From NCBI GenBank assembly GCA_028684915.1, contig JAQUEZ010000157.1, positions 1 to 14,196 on the forward strand: a stretch of 14,196 nt of DNA. Reading direction: 5' to 3'. This document shows positions 1-6,670 of this stretch, piece after piece; position 1 is the first letter of the stretch, and the number at the start of each line of letters is the position of its first letter. Position numbers and translations under genes: made by a program. Under the pieces are notes generated by a model, which was given only the letters and a program-made list of their open reading frames with translations, was not told the DNA's origin and searched no databases. The DNA is from Desulfobulbus sp. (GTDB lineage: Bacteria > Desulfobacterota > Desulfobulbia > Desulfobulbales > Desulfobulbaceae).

Positions 1-1
1 G

Positions 2-373
2 CAGGTGGCGGTCTGCGGCGCCCATCTGCGCGGCCTCCCGCTCAACCGCCAACTGCTGGAACTGGGGGGACGCTTCGTCCGTGAAGCCCGTACCGCCCCC
101 TGCTACCGGCTCTTCGCCCTGGAGAGCACACCTCCTAAACCGGGTATGCTGCGCAGCCCTGACGGCGGCGCGGCGATCGAACTGGAAATCTGGGAACTGC
201 CCGCCGCCGGGCTGGGACGCTTCCTGGCCGCCATCCCCGCACCACTTGGACTGGGAAAGGTCGAACTGGATGATGGTAGTCAGGTGACCTGTTTTCTGGT
301 GGAACCGGCGGCGGTGGAGAATGCGCCCGAGATTACGGAATACGGCGGCTGGAAGAGTTATCTGGGGGTCTGA
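2..373 (+). CDS. atzF: Allophanate hydrolase, C-terminal part (5' truncated by window edge)
   Basis: Allophanate hydrolase splits allophanate into ammonia and CO2 in the second step of urea degradation through urea carboxylase. Only the C-terminal domain is visible, about 123 residues. The frame is open to the left edge, so the GTG at position 5 is not a real start. Family-typical blocks are GAHLRGLPLN, TAPCYRLFALE, PPKPGMLR, ELEIWELP, IPAPLGLGKVELDDGS and the ending EYGGWKSYLGV. This domain is the small C-terminal one; the amidase domain with the Ser-Ser-Lys triad would lie upstream, outside the window. The DNA is much richer in G+C than the block that starts about 400 bases further on. The stop lies only 20 bp before the stop of the oppositely oriented cls fragment. 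The family call is fairly secure. A fused or split urea amidolyase cannot be excluded from this piece. Confidence 0.85.
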   Translation, partial: QVAVCGAHLRGLPLNRQLLELGGRFVREARTAPCYRLFALESTPPKPGMLRSPDGGAAIELEIWELPAAGLGRFLAAIPAPLGLGKVELDDGSQVTCFLVEPAAVENAPEITEYGGWKSYLGV

Positions 374-392
374 AGCGAAATTTACGCTACAA

Positions 393-584
393 ACTAGAGG
401 TAAGGGGAAAAGAGCCGGGCAAAATTGTCACGAAGCTTGACAGGCATGGAGTATCCCTCGATCTCCTGAAAAGTCACCTCGTGGGAGTTCTCATATGCCC
501 GCTCAAAATGACGGCTTATGGTGGCAGAGAGTTCTGCGTCAAACACGCTCAGGTTCAGTTCGAAATTCAGCCTCAGGCTGCGCG
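393..584 (-). repeat. Direct repeat, left copy (cls 3' end)
   Basis: These 192 bp align without gaps to 13330-13521, in the same orientation. I count 18 mismatches by eye, about 91% identity. Both copies begin with ACTAGAGGTA on the plus strand, which includes the cls stop codon, and both end at CTGCGCG. Sequence outside these limits does not match. The copies bracket all of the accessory genes between them. Confidence 0.9.
394..584 (-). pseudogene. Cardiolipin synthase 3'-end fragment
   Basis: The minus strand encodes the last 61 or so residues of a phospholipase-D-type cardiolipin synthase, from SLRLNFELN to the end LRDNFARLFSPYL and a TAG stop. It differs at only four residues from the end of the larger cls gene at 13331-14196. 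Both catalytic HKD motifs are absent. Upstream of position 584 the similarity stops abruptly and the frame runs into unrelated DNA, where the only available start is a TTG without a clear ribosome binding site. It is therefore a remnant, not a small gene. The fragment sits between the allophanate hydrolase end and an esterase-like fragment, at the left limit of the electrophile-processing block. Confidence 0.85.
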
Positions 585-736
585 CAGCCGGTGTGGCGGT
601 GACGGAAGTATATTTCGACAAAACCAGTCATACCACCTTGATCGGTGCGATGTCCTGGCCGTTGCGCGGTTTGGCGCCTGTGCTGGATACGGTCGACCGG
701 TTTGTGGCGTCCGATGGTGGTCGCATACTGACGTGA
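585..736 (+). pseudogene. Alpha/beta-hydrolase (esterase-like) 3'-end fragment
   Basis: In frame from the cls junction to a TGA at 734-736 there are about 50 codons with strongly protein-like composition. The translation includes VTEVYFDKTSHTTLIGA, then WPLRGLAPVLDTVDRFVAS. This resembles the end of alpha/beta-hydrolase esterases, where the catalytic histidine lies in a GH-x-x-L-like motif and is followed by a PLR..APV.D.V..F helix. On that reading the His of SHTTL is the catalytic one, and the nucleophile and acid parts are missing. No start codon belongs to it; upstream is antisense cls sequence. The coding nature is likely, the family assignment moderate. Confidence 0.45.
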
Positions 737-958
737 GGCTTGGAACGTGAGGGACAAAGAAATCCCTTCCACAAAGTTGCTGAAGAACATCTTAGACAAG
801 CCAGGTCAAAACCTTGCACACGTATTTCACGGATGGAACGGATAAAACAGATTAAACAAAGCTCTTGGGGTAGACTAATAAATTATCCGATTAACGCTAA
901 TCTTCAGTATGTCGTATACGGCGACGCTTATTTTGTCCTGTAAGTTGTGACAAATAAG

Positions 959-988
959 AAATGGCCGCCTGTTTCCAGGCGGCCATTT
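959..988 (-). terminator. Rho-independent terminator of the leftward operon
   Basis: A 13-bp perfect stem (959-971 with 976-988) with a 4-base loop, AATGGCCGCCTG pairing with CAGGCGGCCATT. It is T-rich on both outer sides, so it could work in both directions. It lies about 48 bp beyond the stop of the cytosolic DJ-1 gene and is the natural end of the minus-strand transcript. The 222 bp between it and the esterase fragment are AT-rich, and I see no gene there. Confidence 0.85.
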
Positions 989-1035
989 TGTGTCTTATGG
1001 ATGCTAACTTTTACTTCGTTTGCTAGGCGGTTGGA

Positions 1036-1713
1036 TCAGGACAACTTTTCCAGTAATGCCTTGGCTGCTGGTTCAGATGATGCGGGATTCTGGCCTGTAA
1101 TCAGCAGGCCATCGGTTACAACATGGGGATGCCAGTCTTCCGCTTTTGAGTATTTTCCGCCGTTCTCCTTAAGCATATCCTCGACCAAAAAGGGAACGAT
1201 CTCGGTCAGTCCGACGGCCTCTTCCTCGCTGTTGGTGAAACCGGTGACGGATTTTCCCTGAACCACAGAGGTCCCGTTTGGAGTTTTAGGATGTCGCAGC
1301 ACGCCAGGGGCGTGACATACGGTGGCAACCGGTTTCCCCGCAGCAAACATCGCTTCAATCAGGGCAATGGAAGAGGGATTTTCGGCAAGATCCCACAGGG
1401 GCCCGTGTCCGCCAGGGTAAAATACGGCGTCAAAATCAGCGGCGGAAACTTCAGCCAACTTAAGCGTGCTGGACAAAACGTTTTGTGCAGCGCTGTCGGC
1501 CTTGAAACGACGGGTCGCTTCGGTCTGGAAATCCGGAGCATCGCTCTTGGGGTCGAGCGGAGGTTGGCCGCCGAGTGGTGACGCGAGAGTAACCTCCGCC
1601 CCTGCATCTTTGAAAACATAGTAGGGGGAAGCAAATTCCTCCAGCCAGAAACCGGTTTTTTCGCCGGTATTGCCGAGTTTGTCGTGTGAGGTCAGTACCA
1701 TCAATATTTTCAT
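1036..1713 (-). CDS. DJ-1/PfpI family protein, cytosolic (type 1 glutamine amidotransferase-like)
   Basis: A 225-residue protein of the DJ-1/PfpI superfamily, in the Hsp31-like branch. Members of that branch act as glutathione-independent glyoxalases on glyoxal and methylglyoxal, or as chaperones. Visible residues are the conserved glutamates in FWLEEF (E25/E26), the YPGGHG loop (99-104), the nucleophile elbow ATVCHAPG with C133 and H134, and the GQNPASS block (207-213) typical of this subfamily. No signal peptide or membrane segment is present, so it should be cytosolic. The start is an ATG with AGGAG about 7 bp upstream. It begins 26 bp after the stop of the enone reductase gene and is the last gene before the terminator at 959-988. 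A second DJ-1 relative with a signal peptide lies at 8188-8922. The family call is secure; the substrate is inferred. Confidence 0.9.
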   Translation of the reverse strand: MKILMVLTSHDKLGNTGEKTGFWLEEFASPYYVFKDAGAEVTLASPLGGQPPLDPKSDAPDFQTEATRRFKADSAAQNVLSSTLKLAEVSAADFDAVFYPGGHGPLWDLAENPSSIALIEAMFAAGKPVATVCHAPGVLRHPKTPNGTSVVQGKSVTGFTNSEEEAVGLTEIVPFLVEDMLKENGGKYSKAEDWHPHVVTDGLLITGQNPASSEPAAKALLEKLS

Positions 1714-1739
1714 GTTAACTCCTATTGTCTGTGGGGGGA

Positions 1740-2774
1740 TTAATCGTTGGTGACGCGAACGATTAGTTTGCCGAAGTTCTTCCCTTCGAGGAGGCCGATG
1801 AAGGCTTGTGGGGCGTTCTCCAGTCCGTCAACCATGTCTTCGCGGAAGATGATTTTTCCCTCCTTGAGCCAGGTACTCATCTGTTTAAAAAACTCACCAT
1901 AGCGATGGCCGTAATCGTCAAAGATGATGAACCCCTGCATCTTGATCCGCTTGGTCAGTAGCGTGCGGGTCAACAGACCCAGACGATCTGGCCCGGTTGG
2001 CAGTGCGGTATCGTTGTAGTGGGCGATCAGCCCGCACACTGGAATACGAGCAGCCGGATTCAGCAGGGGAAGGACGGCGTCGAACACCTTGCCACCGACA
2101 TTCTCAAAGTAAACGTCGATCCCCTTGGGACAGGCCGTGGCTAATTGTTGATTGAAATCGGTGCTGTGGTGATCGATGCAGGCATCAAAGCCTAACTCAT
2201 CAACCACCCAACGGCCCTTTTCTGCCCCACCAGCAACCCCGACCACGCGGCAACCTTTGAGCTTGGCGATCTGGCCGACCACCGAGCCGACGGCCCCACT
2301 GGCTGCCGCGACCACCACCGTTTCCCCGGCTTTGGGTTGGCCGATGTCCAGTAAGCCCATATAAGCGGTAAAGCCGGGCATACCAAGAGCGCCGAGGGCC
2401 AGAGAGGCATGTGGTATGCCGGAATCCAACTTGGTGAGTCCGGTGCCGTCAGATACGGCAAAATCCTGCCAGCCATTGAAACCGAGCACCAGGTCGCCAG
2501 CTTGATAATCCGGATGAAGGGAGCTTTCGACGCGGGCAACGGTACCACCTATCATCTCGGAACCAACCTCCACTGGCGGGGCATAGGATTGTGCATCGCT
2601 CATGCGTCCACGCATGTACGGATCAAGCGACAGGTAGAGGGTGCGTAACAGGATCTGTCCGGAGACGGGAACCGGCTTGGCGCTTTCTTCAAGACGGAAG
2701 TTATCAGGGGTCGGAGCTCCGATGGGACGCGAGTTCAGAACAATTTTGCGATTAATCGTTTGTTTTTTTGACAT
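1740..2774 (-). CDS. NADP-dependent oxidoreductase, CurA/PTGR type (zinc-independent MDR)
   Basis: A 344-residue medium-chain reductase of the leukotriene-B4 12-hydroxydehydrogenase / prostaglandin reductase / curcumin reductase group. Relatives use NADPH to reduce the C=C bond of alpha,beta-unsaturated ketones and aldehydes. The N-terminal signature LSLDPYMRGRM spans about 48-58. A Rossmann glycine motif AASGAVGSVVGQ follows near 157-168, then GVAGGAEK near 179-186. The cysteine/histidine zinc ligands of classical alcohol dehydrogenases are not seen. Length is normal for the family. An ATG is preceded by GAGGAG at a good distance. It sits 73 bp after the YqhD gene and 26 bp before the DJ-1 gene on the same strand, suggesting one transcript. 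The role in alkenal/enone removal is inferred from family and neighbours. Confidence 0.9.
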   Translation of the reverse strand: MSKKQTINRKIVLNSRPIGAPTPDNFRLEESAKPVPVSGQILLRTLYLSLDPYMRGRMSDAQSYAPPVEVGSEMIGGTVARVESSLHPDYQAGDLVLGFNGWQDFAVSDGTGLTKLDSGIPHASLALGALGMPGFTAYMGLLDIGQPKAGETVVVAAASGAVGSVVGQIAKLKGCRVVGVAGGAEKGRWVVDELGFDACIDHHSTDFNQQLATACPKGIDVYFENVGGKVFDAVLPLLNPAARIPVCGLIAHYNDTALPTGPDRLGLLTRTLLTKRIKMQGFIIFDDYGHRYGEFFKQMSTWLKEGKIIFREDMVDGLENAPQAFIGLLEGKNFGKLIVRVTND

Positions 2775-2847
2775 GAAAAGTATCTCCTCAATAAGGTCTA
2801 AAAAGGTCCAACCTGTATTTTTGTGGGCGAATAACAGCCCCTCTGCT

Positions 2848-4002
2848 TCAGAGGCTCAATTCCAGAATTTTTTTGCTGACATCTGGAGTGACATCTTTCT
2901 TCTCGCCTAACTTTACCATGCCGTGTTGCTCCAGTTGGGCGACCAGTTTGGGAATGCTATCTTTAGTAATTCCGTAATCACTCAGATGGGTCTTCACCTG
3001 CATCAGCTCGAAAAAAGCCCGTGTCTTTTCGATAGCTGCATCGATCCGCTCGGCATCGTCCCCTTTGGTGAGTCCCCAGACCCGCTCAGCGTATTGTAGG
3101 AGCTTGTCCCCTTTTTCGGCCTTTTTAACGGTCAAGAGCGCAGGCAGCACGATCGCCAGAGTTTGCGCATGGTCGAGACCGTGCAGCGCCGTAATTTCGT
3201 GGCCGATCATATGTGTCGCCCAGTCTTGCGGAACCCCTGCCCCGATCAGGCCATTGAGGGCCATGGTGGCGCACCACATGATATTGGCCCGAACGGCATA
3301 ATTGTGCGGATCTTTCAGAGCGCTAGGGCCCTCTTCGATCAACGACAACAGCAACCCTTCGGCAAAGCGATCCTGCACCTTGGCGTTCACCGGATAGGTC
3401 AGATACTGTTCGATCACATGAATGAATGCGTCAACCACGCCATTACTGATCTGAACAGCTGGCAGCGTGTAGGTCGTGGTCGGGTCAAGCACTGAAAATT
3501 GTGGATACACGAGAGGGCTGGAAAACGGTAACTTGGTTTGGAGAGAGCGGCGGGTAACTACCGCTCCATTATTCATCTCAGACCCGGTCGCAGGCAGAGT
3601 GAGAACACTTCCAAACGGCAAGGAGCTCTCAACTGTAGATCCTTTAGCCAGAATATCCCATGGATCACCTTGAAAGTTCACCGCAGCTGCTATAAATTTG
3701 GTGCCGTCGATCACCGACCCACCGCCCACTGCGAGCAAGAAGTCGATCTTCTCCTTTTTAACTAATTGAACAGCGTCCATAAGCGTTTCATAACTTGGAT
3801 TGGGTTCGATGCCACCAAACTCGAACAACGAATATCCGTCCAATGTCGCTTTGACCTGATCTAGGACGCCATTCTTTTTAATACTTCCACCACCATAGGT
3901 AACCAACACTCGATGGTGCTTGGGAATCTCCGTAGAAATATCGCCGATACGCCCCTCGCCAAACAGGATTTTAGTTGGGTTTTGAAAGTCAAATTTAAAC
4001 AT
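2848..4002 (-). CDS. YqhD-type iron-containing alcohol dehydrogenase / aldehyde reductase (copy 1)
   Basis: A 384-residue group III metal-dependent alcohol dehydrogenase close to E. coli YqhD, an NADPH-dependent reductase of short aldehydes, including products of lipid peroxidation. The nucleotide site shows TYGGGS (35-40) and AVGGGSVIDGTKF (91-103). Metal ligands fall at D191 and H195 (VVDAFIH), H264 and H278 (ATHMIGHEIT, GLDHAQ), the same spacing as the YqhD ligands. All four are intact. The ATG is preceded by AAGGGA. Gaps to its neighbours are 107 bp from the ferredoxin-nitroreductase upstream and 73 bp to the enone reductase downstream. A paralogue at 6671-7825 has the same length and matches 112 of the first 150 residues. 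The family is secure; the natural aldehyde is unknown. Confidence 0.92.
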   Translation of the reverse strand: MFKFDFQNPTKILFGEGRIGDISTEIPKHHRVLVTYGGGSIKKNGVLDQVKATLDGYSLFEFGGIEPNPSYETLMDAVQLVKKEKIDFLLAVGGGSVIDGTKFIAAAVNFQGDPWDILAKGSTVESSLPFGSVLTLPATGSEMNNGAVVTRRSLQTKLPFSSPLVYPQFSVLDPTTTYTLPAVQISNGVVDAFIHVIEQYLTYPVNAKVQDRFAEGLLLSLIEEGPSALKDPHNYAVRANIMWCATMALNGLIGAGVPQDWATHMIGHEITALHGLDHAQTLAIVLPALLTVKKAEKGDKLLQYAERVWGLTKGDDAERIDAAIEKTRAFFELMQVKTHLSDYGITKDSIPKLVAQLEQHGMVKLGEKKDVTPDVSKKILELSL

Positions 4003-4109
4003 TGTTAGTTGTCCCTTCTTTCACAGGTTGTGCTGATGCTGATTTTCAGCAAAAGCGGTTTTTTATTATTTGAAGCTAAAACAGAAAATAGACCCGACAA
4101 TTAATACCG

Positions 4110-4901
4110 TCAAAGCCACCTGATCTCGGCTTCTCTCCGACGTGGGATAGATTTATAACGGATTTGGGGGTATCCCATCATCAAGGCCCCGTACACATTG
4201 TGCCCCTTGGGCAGTTGAAGCATCTCGACCAGCGGTGGGTAATCATTGGCAGCTGCCATAAAAATACCTGCCCAACAGGCCCCAATCCCTACAGCGCTGG
4301 CGGCGAGTTCAAGAGTTGTCACGGCAATGGCGCAGTCGATTGCCGGTGAAATAGCTTGTGCAGAAGCATGGGCAATGACCAGGTGGGGGGCATCGCGCAA
4401 TATCAAATCGCGGTCCTTATCCCAGGCGGTGACCAAACCTGGATAGACATTCTTCCCTCGCAACCAGTCAACAACCATGCTTGCTAATCTCTGAACCTTT
4501 TGCTTGTCTTTGACTACGGTCCAGTAAACCGGCTGCCCATTGCGCGCGGTCGGGGCCCAGCGAACCATATCCAACAACCGGTCTAGGGTTGCATGAGGAA
4601 CTTGATCATTTCTATATCTGCGAATAGAACGTCGGCCTTTTACCAAATTCTCAATAGCTTCCCAATTCATTGTTAGTGTGGTGTCGACCAGTCCTTGTTC
4701 CGCTGGAAACCCGTCAACAATCGTCAACGCGCCGTGGGGGCAAATGGCCTGACAATGGCCGCAACGCAGGCAGGTCGCTTCTGCCTCGACACCCATTTCA
4801 GGAAAGCCGCGGCTATCCTCCTGAATAAGATCCATAGGACAAACGGCCATACAAAGGCCATCCTTCCGGCACTGCTTGTGATCAATCGTGATTATCCCCA
4901 T
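4110..4901 (-). CDS. Nitroreductase family protein with N-terminal ferredoxin domain
   Basis: A 263-residue two-domain protein. Residues about 1-62 form a 2[4Fe-4S]-type ferredoxin domain. The second motif is complete (C44, C47, C50, C54). The first has C11, C17 and C21 but Asp at the second position (D14), an arrangement known from Asp-ligated ferredoxins such as that of Pyrococcus furiosus. Residues about 78-263 are a nitroreductase fold with the FMN-phosphate-type motif RRSIRRY (90-96) and APTARNGQP (116-124). Such fusions are common in anaerobes and probably pass electrons from ferredoxin to FMN to reduce nitro groups, quinones or similar acceptors. ATG with a GAGGA-type Shine-Dalgarno sequence. 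It follows the OYE gene by 31 bp and precedes YqhD copy 1. A broken relative lies at 6127-6522. Confidence 0.88.
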   Translation of the reverse strand: MGIITIDHKQCRKDGLCMAVCPMDLIQEDSRGFPEMGVEAEATCLRCGHCQAICPHGALTIVDGFPAEQGLVDTTLTMNWEAIENLVKGRRSIRRYRNDQVPHATLDRLLDMVRWAPTARNGQPVYWTVVKDKQKVQRLASMVVDWLRGKNVYPGLVTAWDKDRDLILRDAPHLVIAHASAQAISPAIDCAIAVTTLELAASAVGIGACWAGIFMAAANDYPPLVEMLQLPKGHNVYGALMMGYPQIRYKSIPRRREAEIRWL

Positions 4902-4932
4902 TTATTTTCCTCTTTCAGTAGAAACACGTAAT

Positions 4933-6054
4933 TCATGCCAAACCTTCAACACGGTTTTCAGTCTTGAGCAAGCGTTCCCGAATCGCGCAGCCGTTTCCAG
5001 ACTGGCTCCTGCATTGGTTACAAGAAATACACTTGGCCCGCTGGCGATCCCCTGTAGACCAACGACTAACCAGATCAGGCTCTGTCAGGAATGGACGGGA
5101 TAGGGAGAAGTAAGTGATCTTGGTCTCCCTCAGAAGCCTCTCCATGACCTCAGGAGAACGAAGGCCACCGACCAGGATCACCGGAACATCAACGTCCTCT
5201 GCAATCAGTGCCGCAGCTCCTGAAAAATAGGCTTCCTTATCAGCAGTCGTAATTTTTGATCTTCCAGGACCCAAATCGCCAGCGGAGATGGTCCCACCAC
5301 TAATTTCAATAGCGTCAATCCCTCGTTTCGCCAATCCCATACAGATATAACGGCAATCAGCAAAAGACGCTCCGCCTTCAACGAAATCTTCCGAATTAAT
5401 CTTGATGAAAAGGGGGAAGTCCTCACCGACTTTGCGCCGGATTTCTTCGTAAACCTCAAAAAAAATCCGAGCCCTGTTTTCAATTGGACCCCCATATTCA
5501 TCTGTTCTTATGTTGTGAAGAGGACTGAGGAATTGCCCGAGCAGATAGCCGTGAGCACCATGTATCTGCACCCCGTCAAAGCCAGCGGCCTTAGCCCTGA
5601 CTGCCGCAGCTCCGAAGTACCGCACCAAACATCTGATTTCCTCATGGTCCATTTCCTTGGGTACAACCTTGGTCCCCTTTTCCGGAATGGCCGACGGTCC
5701 CAAAATGAGGCGTTTTTCTGTGCGATAAGTGGTTTGACTCCCGCCGTAAGAGATTTGCAATATGATGCGGCTGCCATGTCGATGCACCGCCTCTGTCAAA
5801 GGCGTATACTCTTCGATAAAGGTATCGTCATAAATTCCCATCATGCCGGGGTTAGGCTGTTCATCTCGAGTCACAAAAGCGTATCCGGTAATGATGGCTC
5901 CTACCCCCCCCTTTGCCAAATCTTCGTACACCTGAAACAATCGGTCGGTCATGCCTCCTCTGGAATCCGCCATATTCTCCCAGGTCGCACTGCGTATCAG
6001 TCGGTTTTTCATGGGCATCTGTTTGATTTGCGTTTTGTCAAACAATCTTCTCAT
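4933..6054 (-). CDS. NADH:flavin oxidoreductase / old yellow enzyme family, single-domain
   Basis: A 373-residue FMN-dependent ene-reductase of the OYE superfamily, which reduces activated C=C bonds of enones and enoates. The TIM barrel shows RSATWENMAD (21-30), Q100, and the active-site block IHGAHGYLLGQFLSP with H165, H168 and Y170 at the positions used by YqjM-like enzymes, plus phosphate-binding VGGL and SRPF near the end. The C-terminus carries C342, C345, C348 and C356 (CISCNQC, then NGC), like the [4Fe-4S] site of 2-enoate and 2,4-dienoyl-CoA reductases. The second, NAD-binding half of those enzymes is absent. I chose the ATG at 6052-6054 because GAGGAG lies 9 bp upstream; a TTG at 6090 would add 12 residues but has no such support. 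It lies between the broken and the intact nitroreductase genes. Confidence 0.88.
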   Translation of the reverse strand: MRRLFDKTQIKQMPMKNRLIRSATWENMADSRGGMTDRLFQVYEDLAKGGVGAIITGYAFVTRDEQPNPGMMGIYDDTFIEEYTPLTEAVHRHGSRIILQISYGGSQTTYRTEKRLILGPSAIPEKGTKVVPKEMDHEEIRCLVRYFGAAAVRAKAAGFDGVQIHGAHGYLLGQFLSPLHNIRTDEYGGPIENRARIFFEVYEEIRRKVGEDFPLFIKINSEDFVEGGASFADCRYICMGLAKRGIDAIEISGGTISAGDLGPGRSKITTADKEAYFSGAAALIAEDVDVPVILVGGLRSPEVMERLLRETKITYFSLSRPFLTEPDLVSRWSTGDRQRAKCISCNQCRSQSGNGCAIRERLLKTENRVEGLA

Positions 6055-6101
6055 TTTCTTTTTCTCCTCAAAAAGAATGCGCCGCTCCAATTAGAGAAGT
6101 T

Positions 6102-6131
6102 CATAATAACTGGCATGACGTGTTTATTATG
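6102..6131. repeat. Short inverted repeat at the truncated end of the broken nitroreductase gene
   Basis: Two perfect 8-bp arms, CATAATAA (6102-6109) and TTATTATG (6124-6131), are separated by 14 bases. The right arm contains the stop codon of the truncated nitroreductase frame, so the repeat lies exactly where the missing 170 or so codons should begin. It may be a deletion scar or a chance AT-rich palindrome. Confidence 0.4.
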
Positions 6132-6522
6132 GCTTCGATAGCCACTGTACTTGCTGACTGTTGGTACCAGACGGTGCATACTGGGCTATGCTAATCAGTC
6201 GGGACAGCTTCTCCCGTTCCATCTCTTTAGGGCTGTAGGTCCGAATCGAGCGACGTGAACGGAAGAAATGTTCCACCTGTTCACTGCCGAGCTCCAGTTC
6301 CGCTCTGACGGGAGGGCAATCCGCCACCTTCATATCATCCAGGGACAGTGCTCCGTGCGGACAAACCGTCACGCGATGACCGCATGAAATACAAAGATTT
6401 TCAAGCCCCGAGGTCAGCATCGGCAGCGACCCGTCCTTCATTCCAATTATGCTCATCGGGCATACTGCTGTACAGATGCCGTCATGTTTACATTTTCCCT
6501 AGTCCACTTTGATGTCACGCAT
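6127..6522 (-). pseudogene. Broken ferredoxin-nitroreductase gene
   Basis: This is a degraded relative of the gene at 4110-4901. The original start is the ATG at 6520-6522, preceded by a strong AGGAGG 5 bp upstream. Translation gives MRDIKVD, then an in-frame TAG (6499-6501), then GKCKHDGICTAVCP, the first ferredoxin motif with the same C-x-x-D-x-x-C pattern as the intact gene. In the second motif the third cysteine has become Arg (CISCGHR, CGC codon at 6373-6375), a single transition away from TGC. The nitroreductase part starts normally (RRSIRTY, then APSGTNSQQVQW) but stops after about 60 residues at 6127, losing some 170 codons. The downstream reading frame of 109 residues from the ATG at 6456 lacks half of the first cluster. 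Non-functional as a nitroreductase. Confidence 0.85.
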
Positions 6523-6576
6523 GAGATCCTCCTGCCGAAATAGCAATAGTGACGTGCAAAATCCAAATTGCTGTGG

Positions 6577-6610
6577 AAAAAATGAATCACCCCGCTGCAA
6601 ACAGCGGGGT
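6577..6610 (-). terminator. Terminator-like hairpin after YqhD copy 2
   Basis: A perfect 9-bp stem ACCCCGCTG / CAGCGGGGT (6589-6597 with 6602-6610) with a CAAA loop on the plus strand. On the minus strand it is followed by six bases and then TTTTTT (6577-6582). It lies about 60 bp beyond the YqhD copy 2 stop and 55 bp before the broken nitroreductase start. It would end or attenuate the upstream part of the leftward gene series. The U-tract is slightly displaced, so termination may be partial. Confidence 0.65.
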
Positions 6611-6670
6611 ATCTGCAACCTTAGTTAATGCCTGAATCGCCCCAAGTGGAGGGGGATTTACCTACAGAGA

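Noticed and set aside
394..621. 75-codon minus-strand frame as a small gene
   Set aside because: It needs a TTG start in non-homologous DNA and encodes only the tail of cardiolipin synthase without any HKD motif; treated as a gene fragment.
740..943. 67-codon plus-strand frame in the AT-rich stretch before the terminator
   Set aside because: No ribosome binding site of note, no recognisable motif, and a sequence typical of chance reading of non-coding DNA.
6055..6090. TTG start extending the OYE protein by 12 residues
   Set aside because: The ATG at 6052-6054 has GAGGAG at 9 bp, and that Shine-Dalgarno sequence would lie inside the extended reading frame.
5515..6141. 208-codon plus-strand frame opposite the OYE gene
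   Set aside because: It is fully antisense to an intact, motif-rich OYE gene, and its translation shows no domain; a shadow frame.
6499..6501. In-frame TAG as a pyrrolysine codon
   Set aside because: The same gene also lost a cluster cysteine and two thirds of its nitroreductase domain, and no pyrrolysine genes are visible; ordinary pseudogene decay is simpler.
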